A stretch of DNA of 64,000 nucleotides, taken from positions 434,001-498,000 of the forward strand of contig CAJTHL010000001.1 in assembly GCA_910576205.1 (NCBI GenBank), read 5' to 3'. Position numbers and translations under genes: made by a program. Shown here piece by piece: positions 32,745 through 41,350 of the stretch (position 1 is the stretch's first letter; each line of letters begins with the position of its first letter). The notes beneath the pieces are model-generated. The model searched no databases. It saw only the letters and a list, made by a program, of their open reading frames with translations, and was not told the DNA's origin. Source of the DNA: Clostridia bacterium (lineage in GTDB: Bacteria; Bacillota; Clostridia; Lachnospirales; Lachnospiraceae).

Positions 32745-34262
32745 GTCTCTCCTGGTTTCCTCCTCCTTCACCCCGGTGGCAAAGGACAATATAGATTCCT
32801 CCGTGGCTCCTCTAGCGGGGCAGTCCGCCGCGATCTGTCCTTCCCGCACCACCAGAATCCGGTCGCTGACCCCAAGGATTTCCGGCAAGTCCGAGGAGAT
32901 CATCAGGATGGCCGTGCCCTCCGCTGCCATACGCCTTAAGAAGGTATAAATCTCACTCTTGGCGCCCACATCCACTCCCCTGGTGGGTTCATCCACAATC
33001 AGAAACCGGGGGCGGATGCCAAGCCACGTGGCAAGGAGCACCTTCTGCTGGTTGCCGCCGGACAGTTTCCCCACCTTATAGGAGACGCCCGGAATGGCAA
33101 TGCGGAACTGATTCACCGCCTCCTCCGCAGCCTTTTCAATCTGCTTCTCCTGCATAAATCCATTTTTGGAAAATTCCGGTAATCTATTGGATATAAAATT
33201 CATCTTCAAGTCAAAATCCAGATACAGGCCCTGTTCCTTCCGGTTTTCGCTCATATAGCCGATACCGTTTGCGATTGCCTCCCGGACGCTGCGGATTTCC
33301 ACCTGCTTCCCGTCCAGGGTAAGCGTCCCTGCATCCAGCTTATCCGCGCCGAAGATAGCCAGGCCAATTTCGGTTCTGCCGGCTCCTACCAGGCCGGACA
33401 TGCCCACGATCTCCCCCCTTCGCACCTCAAAGGAAATATCATGGAACAGGCCTTTTCGTTCCAGATGTTCCGCCCGGAAGCAGACCTCCCCGATCTTTTC
33501 ATCCTCCTGGCGCTTTCCGTATATATTCTCAATCTTTCTTCCCACCATCTTGGTAACCAGAAATTCTTCGTCAATATCCGTCACCCTGGCTTCGCAGATG
33601 TATTTTCCGTCACGGAGGATGGTAACCTTATCCGCGATCTCAAAAATTTCGTGAAGATGATGGGATATATAAATAATGGCAATCCCCCGCTCTTTTAAGA
33701 TACGGATATTGCGGAAGAGCTCCTGCACTTCCACCTCGGTCAGAGAAGAGGTAGGCTCATCCAGCACCAGAATCTTCGGGTCACAGGAGATAGCCTTTAA
33801 AATCTCGATTACCTGCCTGTTTGCCACAGACAGCTCCTTAACCAGCATCCCCGGATCCAGCTGCTCCATATGGAAAAGCCCCAGCATTTCCCGGGCGCTC
33901 TTATAGAGCTCCTCCTTCTTTATAAAGCCTGCTTTCCCCACAGGCTGTCTGTTTGCAAAAATATTTTCCGCAATGCTTAAGCCCTGCACCAGGCTCAGCT
34001 CCTGGTACACAATGCCGATTCCCTGGTTCTGGGCATCCATGGGGGAGGAGAAGGACACTTCCTTTCCGTTAATAAAGATCTGCCCCGCCTCCGGCTTATG
34101 GACGCCCCCCAGGGTCAGCATCAAGGTAGATTTCCCGGCTCCGTTTTCCCCCACCAGGGCCAGCACTTCCCCGGCGTCCAGGGTGAGGTTTACATCGTCC
34201 AGGGCCTTCACGCCGGGAAACTCCTTGCAAATATGTTTCAGCTCCAAAATGTGTTTATCCAT
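32742..34262 (-). CDS. Ribose-type sugar ABC transporter, tandem ATP-binding protein (RbsA-like)
   Basis: About 506 residues; start ATG 34262. Two ABC domains: the first has Walker A GENGAGKSTLM, signature LSVANRQV and Walker B ILVLDEPTSSL; the second has a degenerate Walker A (SGLVGAGRTE), signature LSGGNQQKVLL and FLIVDEPTRGVDVGAK. The degenerate second site is normal for RbsA/MglA-type ATPases. It lies between the binding-protein gene and the permease. Confidence 0.94.
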   Translation of the reverse strand: MDKHILELKHICKEFPGVKALDDVNLTLDAGEVLALVGENGAGKSTLMLTLGGVHKPEAGQIFINGKEVSFSSPMDAQNQGIGIVYQELSLVQGLSIAENIFANRQPVGKAGFIKKEELYKSAREMLGLFHMEQLDPGMLVKELSVANRQVIEILKAISCDPKILVLDEPTSSLTEVEVQELFRNIRILKERGIAIIYISHHLHEIFEIADKVTILRDGKYICEARVTDIDEEFLVTKMVGRKIENIYGKRQEDEKIGEVCFRAEHLERKGLFHDISFEVRRGEIVGMSGLVGAGRTEIGLAIFGADKLDAGTLTLDGKQVEIRSVREAIANGIGYMSENRKEQGLYLDFDLKMNFISNRLPEFSKNGFMQEKQIEKAAEEAVNQFRIAIPGVSYKVGKLSGGNQQKVLLATWLGIRPRFLIVDEPTRGVDVGAKSEIYTFLRRMAAEGTAILMISSDLPEILGVSDRILVVREGQIAADCPARGATEESILSFATGVKEEETRRD

Positions 34263-34349
34263 AGCCACACCACACTTTCCAAATCCTTGCCGGACAGCCC
34301 CTGCCGTCCGTCCGCCCCTAAGGGCACGCATGAAGAGTTACCTGGAAGG

Positions 34350-34383
34350 GATTCTCCCCAGGGCATACGCCCCGGGGAGAATC
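34350..34383 (-). other. Intercistronic stem-loop after the sugar-binding-protein gene
   Basis: A 10-bp stem GATTCTCCCC/GGGGAGAATC (34350-34359 with 34374-34383) lies 21 bases after the binding-protein stop. No T-tract follows on the minus strand, so it more likely protects the upstream mRNA, raising binding-protein levels relative to the ATPase. Confidence 0.65.
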
Positions 34384-34403
34384 TTTCCTTCTCATGAATT
34401 TTC

Positions 34404-35453
34404 TCAGCGTTTGAAATACTGATAATTGTTCTCATCTACAATGATTACGCCGGTATCAACCACAGCCGGAATTCCCAGCACGCCTGCGGCGGCGTTGTCC
34501 GTGGTGATCTCCACATTAGAGTGGTTCAGATTCATCAGAATCTGGGTTCCATAGTAGGGCATCAAAGCGGTCTGCTGTGCCACGGAGGCGGAAATCACGC
34601 CTTCCTCAATGGCTTCCAGAATCTCGCTGCTTCTGTCCATAGCGATGATCTTTACTTTTCCTTCCAGTCCGGCTTCCCTTACAGCCGTAGCGGCTCCGGA
34701 ACCACCGGTAGCGTCAAAGCAGGCGATTCCTGCCAGGTCGGGATATTTCTGCAATGCGGTGGCAATATTCTGGGCCGCCACAACAGAATCCTGCTGGGAG
34801 TCAATATGCTCTACAAGCTCAATATCCGGGTATGCCGCCAGGGCCTCCTTGAAACCGTCGCCCCGCTCCTCCAGATTAGACTGGCCCGGCTGGTAAACCA
34901 TGACAACCTTGCCTTTTCCGCCAATCAGGTCTGCAAGCTTCTCACCGCCTGTCTTTCCTGCGGTCTTATTTCCCGTTCCCACAAAGGCGATTCTGGAGGA
35001 ATCCGGAAGATCTGCGTCCAGGGTGATTACGGGGATTCCCGCATCTGTCGCTTTCTGGATGGCCGGCTCCAGCTGCTTGTCAAAACCGATTACCAGAATT
35101 CCGTTGGGCTTCTTTGCGATAGCCTGCTCAAAAGCCGCCACCATGGCGTTCATATCCAGCTCCGCCGGGCCTACATACTCTGTGCGCACACCCAGCTCCT
35201 TGCCTGCCATTTCCATACCCATTTTATGATCGTAAAAATAGGGGTCGCTGCCCAGAGCCGCCACTTCAATGTAGAGCTCATCGCTTGTATCCAAAGCTGC
35301 GGAAGCGTCTCCTGTTTCCTGGGGCGCTTCCTGGGATACGGGAGCTGCGTCTCCCTCTGTCCCTGCGCTGTTTCCCGAGCATCCGGTCATCCCTACTGCC
35401 AATATAACAGCCGTCAGAATACCAAAAATACGTGTAAACCTTTTGTTTCTCAT
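34404..35453 (-). CDS. Ribose-type sugar ABC transporter, substrate-binding lipoprotein
   Basis: A 349-residue extracytoplasmic binding protein. A lipoprotein signal peptide (basic start, hydrophobic core, lipobox VGMTGC at about residues 20-25) anchors it to the membrane. The mature protein has the periplasmic-binding type I fold: KPNGILVIGFDKQLEPAIQKATDAGIPVITLDAD, and ACFDATGGSGAATAVREAGLEGKVKIIAMD. It is like RbsB/AraF-type proteins for CUT2 importers. Ligand unknown. First gene of the importer set, downstream of a YesMN-type two-component system that may control it. Confidence 0.93.
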   Translation of the reverse strand: MRNKRFTRIFGILTAVILAVGMTGCSGNSAGTEGDAAPVSQEAPQETGDASAALDTSDELYIEVAALGSDPYFYDHKMGMEMAGKELGVRTEYVGPAELDMNAMVAAFEQAIAKKPNGILVIGFDKQLEPAIQKATDAGIPVITLDADLPDSSRIAFVGTGNKTAGKTGGEKLADLIGGKGKVVMVYQPGQSNLEERGDGFKEALAAYPDIELVEHIDSQQDSVVAAQNIATALQKYPDLAGIACFDATGGSGAATAVREAGLEGKVKIIAMDRSSEILEAIEEGVISASVAQQTALMPYYGTQILMNLNHSNVEITTDNAAAGVLGIPAVVDTGVIIVDENNYQYFKR

Positions 35454-35588
35454 GCCTCATCCTTCCTTTCTTCTCTAAAAAGTAGCTCTGTTATCTGGTA
35501 ACCTTATGGTAACGCACTTCCCCGGGAAGATGCGCTGGCAATTTTTCTAAAAATAGCACTATTTTATCCTGTTATTTAATTATATTCC

Positions 35589-37079
35589 TCATTGGGATTT
35601 CATTTTCAGAGAAAACCGGAGTCTGATTTTTGTTCCCTTCCCGGGAATGCTCTCAATCTCCATGGGATTTTCCCCATAAAGCATTTCCAGACGCCTATGT
35701 ACATTCACAAGGCCTATGCCGTTTCGCGTGTCGTGACGCTCCTCTGCCTGGGAATCAAAAAGTCTCTTCAAGGTATTTTTGTCCATGCCCACTCCGTTGT
35801 CGGACACGCAGAGCTCCAGGCAGCCCCGGACAATCCCGGCATGAACCCTTACCTGTCCCCCCTGGGCTTTCCGGTCCAGACCGTGGACAATGGCGTTTTC
35901 CACCAGAGGCTGCAAAATCATGGCCGGAACCTGGATAGTTTTTGCTCCCTGCTCCACCTGGATTTCATAATCCAGGCGGGGGCCAAAGCGGGCCTTCTGG
36001 ATAAAAAGATAATCCTCTGTAATATCAATTTCATGGCACAAGGGCACCATCTGGGACGCCACAGACAGGGTGTAACGCATAAGATTGGAGAGTCTGGAAA
36101 CCATTCCCCGGGTTTCCCCCGCCCCCTCAATCTGGGCCAGGGCACAGATACTGTTGAGTGTGTTAAAAAGGAAATGGGGGTTGATCTGCATCTGGAGGAA
36201 TTTAAGCTCCGATTCCCGCAGAAGCTTTTCCATCTTAATATTGTTGAGATTTGCCTCCTGCAGCCGCAGCTCCATTTCATTTTTCTGCTGAATGGCATCC
36301 ATGGACTGCTGCAATTCCTCCACCATGGAGTTAAAGGAGACAATAAGGGTGTTGATTTCCACGTCGTTTCCCACAGGCGTATCCCGGATAGTCAGATCCC
36401 CGTCAGCCACCTTGCGGAACTTCTCTGCCAGATTCCTTAAGGGACGGGATATATACCGGGATGTAGTATAGGCAAAGATGGCGCAGAGAAGAATGAGCCC
36501 CGCCACCATCAAGGGCAGATAAATCCTGCTGGCCTCCAGCACTTCGTCCGCCAGCGCCAGCCCCTGGCTGGAAGCATACAGCCGGTCCTCCATGGCCAGA
36601 TAGGCGTGCTGGCTTAAAAATTCCAGGAGAATACTCATAATCCGCAGATCGTCACGCATATAGATGGTGGACAGCTCCCGGTTCTCCCGTGCCTGGAAGA
36701 TCGTCTCCCCCATTTCATGGTAGGATTCCAGAACCACATAGAGATCCCGGTAAATATAAGAGTGGTCGTTTCCGTATTTCCCATAGAGCGCGGAAATAAT
36801 CTCGTAGGCCTCCGTATAATTCTCCTGATAATTCCCGTAATATTCCTCCCTTAAATACAACACATTGTTGCTTGCATTCTCATACATCCCCGTAACCGCA
36901 TGGATAAAGCTCTGCATTTTGAGAGCCTCTGAAATATATTCCCGGTTGCGGGCGCTTACTTTCTGGTAAAACTGAAGAATATAGAAAATGCTCACGGAAA
37001 ACACAAGAATAATCAGAAAATAATGCTTCAGAATCCGGCCCATAAGATTGTCGGAGCCCCGGATTTTCTTTCTTTTCAT
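35589..37079 (-). CDS. Sensor histidine kinase, YesM/LytS-like
   Basis: A 496-residue membrane kinase. Two membrane segments (about residues 17-38 and 178-200) flank an extracellular helical domain, followed by a HAMP domain (SRYISRPLRNLAEKFRKVADGD), a coiled coil, and the His_kinase domain with phosphoacceptor in QMQINPHFLFNTLNSI and ATP-binding LELCVSDNGVGMDKN. This class usually senses an extracellular sugar, sometimes through a binding protein, with an AraC-type response regulator. That regulator lies 65 bases upstream, and the sugar importer is downstream. Confidence 0.92.
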   Translation of the reverse strand: MKRKKIRGSDNLMGRILKHYFLIILVFSVSIFYILQFYQKVSARNREYISEALKMQSFIHAVTGMYENASNNVLYLREEYYGNYQENYTEAYEIISALYGKYGNDHSYIYRDLYVVLESYHEMGETIFQARENRELSTIYMRDDLRIMSILLEFLSQHAYLAMEDRLYASSQGLALADEVLEASRIYLPLMVAGLILLCAIFAYTTSRYISRPLRNLAEKFRKVADGDLTIRDTPVGNDVEINTLIVSFNSMVEELQQSMDAIQQKNEMELRLQEANLNNIKMEKLLRESELKFLQMQINPHFLFNTLNSICALAQIEGAGETRGMVSRLSNLMRYTLSVASQMVPLCHEIDITEDYLFIQKARFGPRLDYEIQVEQGAKTIQVPAMILQPLVENAIVHGLDRKAQGGQVRVHAGIVRGCLELCVSDNGVGMDKNTLKRLFDSQAEERHDTRNGIGLVNVHRRLEMLYGENPMEIESIPGKGTKIRLRFSLKMKSQ

Positions 37080-37144
37080 GCCTTACCCCCTTCCGCTCCC
37101 GATAACGTTCTCCCCGTTCTGCTCCCGTTACCGTTTCCCCAGTT

Positions 37145-38737
37145 TTACGACGGGTTTCTTCCCGCAACCAGCTTGTACTCCTTAGGCGTCATCCCTGTAG
37201 TTTTCTTAAACACACGGCAGAAATAATTCTGATCCTGATAACCCACAAGCCGTGAGATCTCCATAATATTCTTTGTGGTGGAAGCCAAGTACTCTTTTGC
37301 CAGCTCAATCCGTTTCCAGGTCACATACTCAATAAATGTCTGGGAATACTCCTCCTTAAAAATCCGGCTCACATACTGGGCCGTAAATCCCAGGTAATCC
37401 GCCAGCCCCTCCAGGGAAATGGCCCCCGTAAGGTTGTCCATCACATACTGATTAATCTTCCGTATCAGCCGGTGGTTGGGGGTATCCATCTGTTTTAAAA
37501 GAACAGCAAAAAAATCATCCACATAGCTTAGACAGAAAATCTGAAGCTCCTCCTCCGTTTCCAGATACGCGCAGGCAGAAAAAGGCCACTTGCTGTTAAA
37601 GGGCTCCATATCAAACCCCAATGTATAGACAATATGCTTAAGGGAGGCAAAAAACTGGGCCACAAACTCCTTTTTCTGTTCCAGATCACAGGAAAATCCG
37701 ATAATCTCCCCGATCATTTCCCGGGAAATCTCCTTCCCTCTGGCCGGGTCCTTCCTGCGCAGAGCCTCTGTCAGCAGGGATTCCAGCGGGTAGGGATAGG
37801 TACACACCGGAGCCGCCTGGGAAATATCCGAGGCCAGCTCCACCGCACCGGCCTCCAGGGAGTTTACCAGGGACAAAGCCTCCTGGTAAGAATACTGGAA
37901 ATTCTCCATGCCCGCCTTTACGGTTCCGATGGACACCGCCGCAGCCAGCCGGTGATAGCGGAGCTTGCGAAGAAGCTCCCTCCCAATGAGAACTGCCTCC
38001 TTCTCGTAACTGGAAAATTTCCCCACAGGAATAAAGACCGGAATATAATTGAGAATAAAACCGCCTACCATATGAAAGCAGAGGTAACTTAGGGATTCTG
38101 AGACAGAGCGCAGAATTTTCTCCCTGAACAGCGTAAACGTAATGGAATCCTCCCGCAGGCTGTCCTTGTAATCCTTGAGAATCACCAGCAAAAAATACCC
38201 CTGCTCAATCTCATAGTGAAAAAAGCTCTGGTAAAAGGTCACGCTCCCGGAATTGGAGATACCGTTTATGTAAGATTTCACCAGGTCTCTGTGGATAATG
38301 CTGCGGATGGTGCTTAAGTTTTCCTCCATCTGGTCCCGCTTGCTCCGATGCTCCTCCCGCTGCCTGAGAAGCTCCGCCGCCCGCCTTAAACTTGCCTCAA
38401 TCTCCTCCTCCTGGAAAGGCTTCAGAAAATAGGCCTTGGCTCCCAGTTCCAGGGCCCGCTGCACATAGTCAAACTCATTGTAGGCAGAAATCATGAAAAC
38501 CAGGGTATCCGGGCATTCTTTCAGAATCTCCTCCGAGGCCTGCAGCCCATCGCACAACGGCATGTGGATATCCATAATCACAAAATCCGGCGAAAGACTC
38601 CCCGCCATCTCCACGGCTTCCCGGCCGTTGGCCGCCTCCCCGGTTATCTCGAGAATATCCGGAAGATTTCTTTCCACGATTGTCCGGAAGGCATAGCGGG
38701 ATAAATATTCATCATCAGCAATCAACACTTTATACAT
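37145..38737 (-). CDS. Response regulator with AraC-type DNA-binding domain, YesN-like
   Basis: A 530-residue regulator. The receiver domain at residues 1-120 has VLIADDEYLSRYAF, phosphoacceptor Asp in FVIMDIHMP, and the Lys in YFLKPF. A long middle region (~300 residues, unknown) is followed by two AraC-type helix-turn-helix motifs: SLEGLADYLGFTAQYVSRIFKEE and IMEISRLVGYQDQNYFCRVFKK. It is partner to the adjacent YesM-like kinase. It is likely to activate the importer/URO-D operon just downstream. Confidence 0.92.
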   Translation of the reverse strand: MYKVLIADDEYLSRYAFRTIVERNLPDILEITGEAANGREAVEMAGSLSPDFVIMDIHMPLCDGLQASEEILKECPDTLVFMISAYNEFDYVQRALELGAKAYFLKPFQEEEIEASLRRAAELLRQREEHRSKRDQMEENLSTIRSIIHRDLVKSYINGISNSGSVTFYQSFFHYEIEQGYFLLVILKDYKDSLREDSITFTLFREKILRSVSESLSYLCFHMVGGFILNYIPVFIPVGKFSSYEKEAVLIGRELLRKLRYHRLAAAVSIGTVKAGMENFQYSYQEALSLVNSLEAGAVELASDISQAAPVCTYPYPLESLLTEALRRKDPARGKEISREMIGEIIGFSCDLEQKKEFVAQFFASLKHIVYTLGFDMEPFNSKWPFSACAYLETEEELQIFCLSYVDDFFAVLLKQMDTPNHRLIRKINQYVMDNLTGAISLEGLADYLGFTAQYVSRIFKEEYSQTFIEYVTWKRIELAKEYLASTTKNIMEISRLVGYQDQNYFCRVFKKTTGMTPKEYKLVAGRNPS

Positions 38738-38757
38738 AGCGCTTCTCCTATATCTGT

Positions 38758-38763
38758 ATTATA
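38758..38763 (-). promoter_or_regulatory. Possible -10 of the two-component operon
   Basis: Minus strand TATAAT 21 bases before the response-regulator start. No good -35 is visible, so the call is weak. Confidence 0.3.
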
Positions 38764-38811
38764 AAGAAACGCCCTCCAAAACAAAACTGGACAAATTTAC
38801 ATTAATAGCAT

Positions 38812-38843
38812 CAAAATAACCCCGGCGGAATTCTCCGCCGGGG
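38812..38843 (-). terminator. Terminator of the AraC-family regulator gene
   Basis: A perfect 10-bp stem CCCCGGCGGA/TCCGCCGGGG with a 4-base loop, followed by TTATTTT on the minus strand, 35 bases after the stop. Confidence 0.85.
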
Positions 38844-38877
38844 GCCCTGGATTATTATTTTCCACTCTCTTTGCAAC

Positions 38878-39765
38878 TCACATCCCCTGCCGATACCCCA
38901 GAGGCGGCACCCCGTATTTCTCTTTAAAAAGCTTCCCAAAATAGCTGGAGCTCCCAAATCCGCAGGCGCTTCCAATCTCGGCCACCGACAAATCCGACTC
39001 CTTTAGCAGGCCGGCCGCCTGGATAAGGCGGTACTCATTGATATACTCCATGGGCTTCTTCCCCGTGTACCGGCGAAAGGACCGGAAACATTCGCTGCGG
39101 CTTACATGGGCGTACTCTGTCAGATCCCGGATAGTAATATTGTCCGCAAAATGCTCTTGTATATAGGAGATCATCCGCTTTACCACATCCCCGTGGCGTT
39201 GTTTCGTCTCCCTGGTGTCAAAGGCGCGATTTTCCCCGGAAATATATTCCAGGGTGGTAAGCCACAGCTCACTTACCAGGCCCAGGCACCGAAGCTCATA
39301 GCCGGATTCCTCATCCTTAAGCTCACAGATCTCTTGAAGAATCTGCGCCATCCTCCTGCCGGAAGGGCTGGCCGCCTCTATGCAGAATCCCTGGAGCGGC
39401 ATTTTAAGGACTGGCTGGAAGTATTTCTGAAATACGCCTCCACCCGGAAACAGGGAAGGCGGAAAGCCCACGCCGATCAGCACTGCATTTTCCTCCGGAT
39501 GAACCTGCCTTGCCATATGAAGAACATTGGCGTTGACAAACACGCAGTCGCCCTTTCCCATCCGCAGGCAGGTTTCTCCCGTGTAAAAATCCAGGTCCCC
39601 CTCCACCAGCAGCCCAAACTCAAAAGAGTTGTGCCAGTGACAGTTCATGGTGTAATCCAGAAACGTGCCATAATCGTCCGACCATGTCTCCAGAGGAAAG
39701 GAAATATCCTTATAATCAATGAGCTCCCTTAGATGCTCATCTGTCTTAACCGGCCCCGCCTGCAT
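38878..39765 (-). CDS. AraC-family transcriptional regulator with N-terminal cupin domain
   Basis: About 295 residues; start ATG 39765 behind AAAAGGAG. The N-terminal cupin (HWHNSFEFGLLVEGDLDFYTGE) probably binds a small-molecule effector. The C-terminus has the two HTH motifs: TIRDLTEYAHVSRSECFRSFRRYTGKK and VAEIGSACGFGSSSYFGKLFKEKYG. Divergent from the MATE exporter, which could be a target. A perfect consensus promoter precedes it, and a strong terminator follows. Confidence 0.9.
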   Translation of the reverse strand: MQAGPVKTDEHLRELIDYKDISFPLETWSDDYGTFLDYTMNCHWHNSFEFGLLVEGDLDFYTGETCLRMGKGDCVFVNANVLHMARQVHPEENAVLIGVGFPPSLFPGGGVFQKYFQPVLKMPLQGFCIEAASPSGRRMAQILQEICELKDEESGYELRCLGLVSELWLTTLEYISGENRAFDTRETKQRHGDVVKRMISYIQEHFADNITIRDLTEYAHVSRSECFRSFRRYTGKKPMEYINEYRLIQAAGLLKESDLSVAEIGSACGFGSSSYFGKLFKEKYGVPPLGYRQGM

Positions 39766-39842
39766 AAAATCCACTCCTTTTGAAACTATTCTCATAATAA
39801 TTAAGACTATATTTATATACAAATCACAATTTCGATATTATT

Positions 39843-39871
39843 ATTATATTCGCCGCATATGAAACTGTCAA
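39843..39871 (-). promoter_or_regulatory. Perfect consensus sigma-A promoter for the AraC-family regulator
   Basis: Minus strand: -35 TTGACA (39866-39871), 17-base spacer, -10 TATAAT (39843-39848), about 78 bases before the start. It overlaps the leader region of the divergent MATE gene, so the two could be co-regulated. Confidence 0.8.
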
Positions 39872-39875
39872 CCAG

Positions 39876-39902
39876 AGGGCAGGTGCGGGACTGGAATGGA
39901 GG
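39876..39902 (+). repeat. Right-end copy of the repeat as the MATE gene leader
   Basis: AGGGCAGGTGCGGGACTGG followed by AATGGAGG, a close match to the right end of the intercistronic elements, here on the plus strand and forming the ribosome-binding site of the MATE gene. Confidence 0.55.
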
Positions 39903-39910
39903 AAACAGAT

Positions 39911-41254
39911 ATGAGCAGAGTTAAAGACATGACCCACGGAAATCCTACAAAGCTGATTTTTTTCTTTGCGCTGCCGCTTATTATAGGAAACCTGGGACAA
40001 CAACTCTATATGATTACGGATACGGTCATCGTTGGCCAGGGAGTAGGCCTTGACGCCCTGGCCTCCCTTGGGGCCACGGACTGGATTTACTGGCTTGTCC
40101 TCTGGTCAGTGCAGGTACTGACCCAGGGGTTTGCGGTTCTCATCACCCAGAATATCGGGAAGGGAAACGAAAAGGGCATTAAAAAAGCCATTGCCATGTC
40201 CACACTTTTGTGTCTGGCAATGGGTACCTTGATCTCTGTGGTATTTCCGTTTCTGGCATCCCCTCTTCTGGGGCTATTGAAAACGCCAGAGGACATTTTT
40301 GCGGGAGCTCACTCCTATGTAATCGTCATGTACGCAGGCACGCTTATTGTGATGGCATACAACATGGCCTCCGCCGTGCTGCGCTCCTTTGGGGACGGGA
40401 AAACGCCCCTTATCGCCATGATTATTGCCGCCGTGGTAAATATCGGCCTGGATCTCCTTCTGGTCATGGGATTCCACTGGGGCATTGTAGGCGCAGCCGC
40501 AGCTACCATATTTTCCCAGTTTCTGGCATTTCTCTACTGTCTGTGGATGATCGGAAAAATCCCGGCGGCAAAACCGGACCGGGAGGACTGGCGTCTGGAT
40601 ATGCCGGTAATGGTAAAACTTCTAAAGCTTGGTATGCCACTGGCTCTCTCCCATGTGGCCATTGTGTTTGGAGGCATTATCCTCCAGTTTGTTATCAACG
40701 GATTCGGCTCCCTGTTTATCGCCGCCTTTACCGCAACCAACAAGCTGTACGGTCTCCTGGAGAGCTCGGCCATCTCCTTTGGCTTTGCCACAGCCACCTA
40801 CATCGGCCAGAATTTCGGGGCCCGCAATCTGCCCCGGATCCGAAGCGGTATAAGGAGCGCCATGAAGCTTGCAGCAGTTTTTGCCATAGCCATCTCCATT
40901 GCCATGGTGGTGTCCGGCCGTTACCTTCTGATGATGTTTATCTCCTCCTCAAATGCCAACGCTCCCCTGGTACTGGATCTGGCCTATCAGTACCTTACCG
41001 TTATGAGCGTGACGCTGATTATCCTCTATGCCCTGCACATCTACCGCTCCGCCATCCAGGGCATGGGAAACACGGTTATCCCCATGGTAGCCGGTCTGCT
41101 GGAATGCGTGGGCCGTATTTCCGTGGCCCTCTTCCTTCCCCGGATCATGGGCGAATACGGCCTGTTCTACGCTGAAACCACCGCCTGGGTGTTCAGCGCA
41201 GTCTGCGTAATGAGCTCTTACTATGTGATTGTACATAGATTTCCGGATACATAA
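39911..41254 (+). CDS. MATE family multidrug/organic cation exporter
   Basis: About 447 residues; ATG 39911 is preferred because the upstream in-frame ATG (39896) lies on the SD GGAGG itself. Twelve hydrophobic segments are expected. Family motifs: HGNPTKLIFFFALPLIIGNLGQQLYMITDTVIVGQ at the start, and FATATYIGQNFGARNLPRI in the second half. It probably exports cationic drugs or metabolites in exchange for Na+ or H+. Divergent from the AraC-family regulator. Confidence 0.93.
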   Translation: MSRVKDMTHGNPTKLIFFFALPLIIGNLGQQLYMITDTVIVGQGVGLDALASLGATDWIYWLVLWSVQVLTQGFAVLITQNIGKGNEKGIKKAIAMSTLLCLAMGTLISVVFPFLASPLLGLLKTPEDIFAGAHSYVIVMYAGTLIVMAYNMASAVLRSFGDGKTPLIAMIIAAVVNIGLDLLLVMGFHWGIVGAAAATIFSQFLAFLYCLWMIGKIPAAKPDREDWRLDMPVMVKLLKLGMPLALSHVAIVFGGIILQFVINGFGSLFIAAFTATNKLYGLLESSAISFGFATATYIGQNFGARNLPRIRSGIRSAMKLAAVFAIAISIAMVVSGRYLLMMFISSSNANAPLVLDLAYQYLTVMSVTLIILYALHIYRSAIQGMGNTVIPMVAGLLECVGRISVALFLPRIMGEYGLFYAETTAWVFSAVCVMSSYYVIVHRFPDT

Positions 41255-41289
41255 GGAAAGAAGCTCCCTCTGCGCGCCTATTGTCTTTT

Positions 41290-41346
41290 ATTCCCGGGGC
41301 TTCACATTTGTAAGCCAGAACAGATGTGAATGGGCTCCGGGAATTT
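41290..41346 (+). terminator. Probable terminator between convergent MATE and dpaL genes
   Basis: Stem ATTCCCGG/CCGGGAAT (41290-41297 with 41337-41344) enclosing a second helix TTCACAT/ATGTGAA, then TTTT on the plus side. It lies 35 bases after the MATE stop and also overlaps the end of dpaL. Confidence 0.5.
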
Positions 41347-41350
41347 TCCC

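Noticed and set aside
34350..34383. Stem-loop considered as a terminator
   Set aside because: No T-tract follows on the minus strand and the ATPase and permease genes continue in the same direction without a new promoter.
40210..41175. Second long frame within the MATE gene
   Set aside because: Same-strand shadow in another frame; Gly/Arg/Ser/His-rich translation with no hydrophobic spans.
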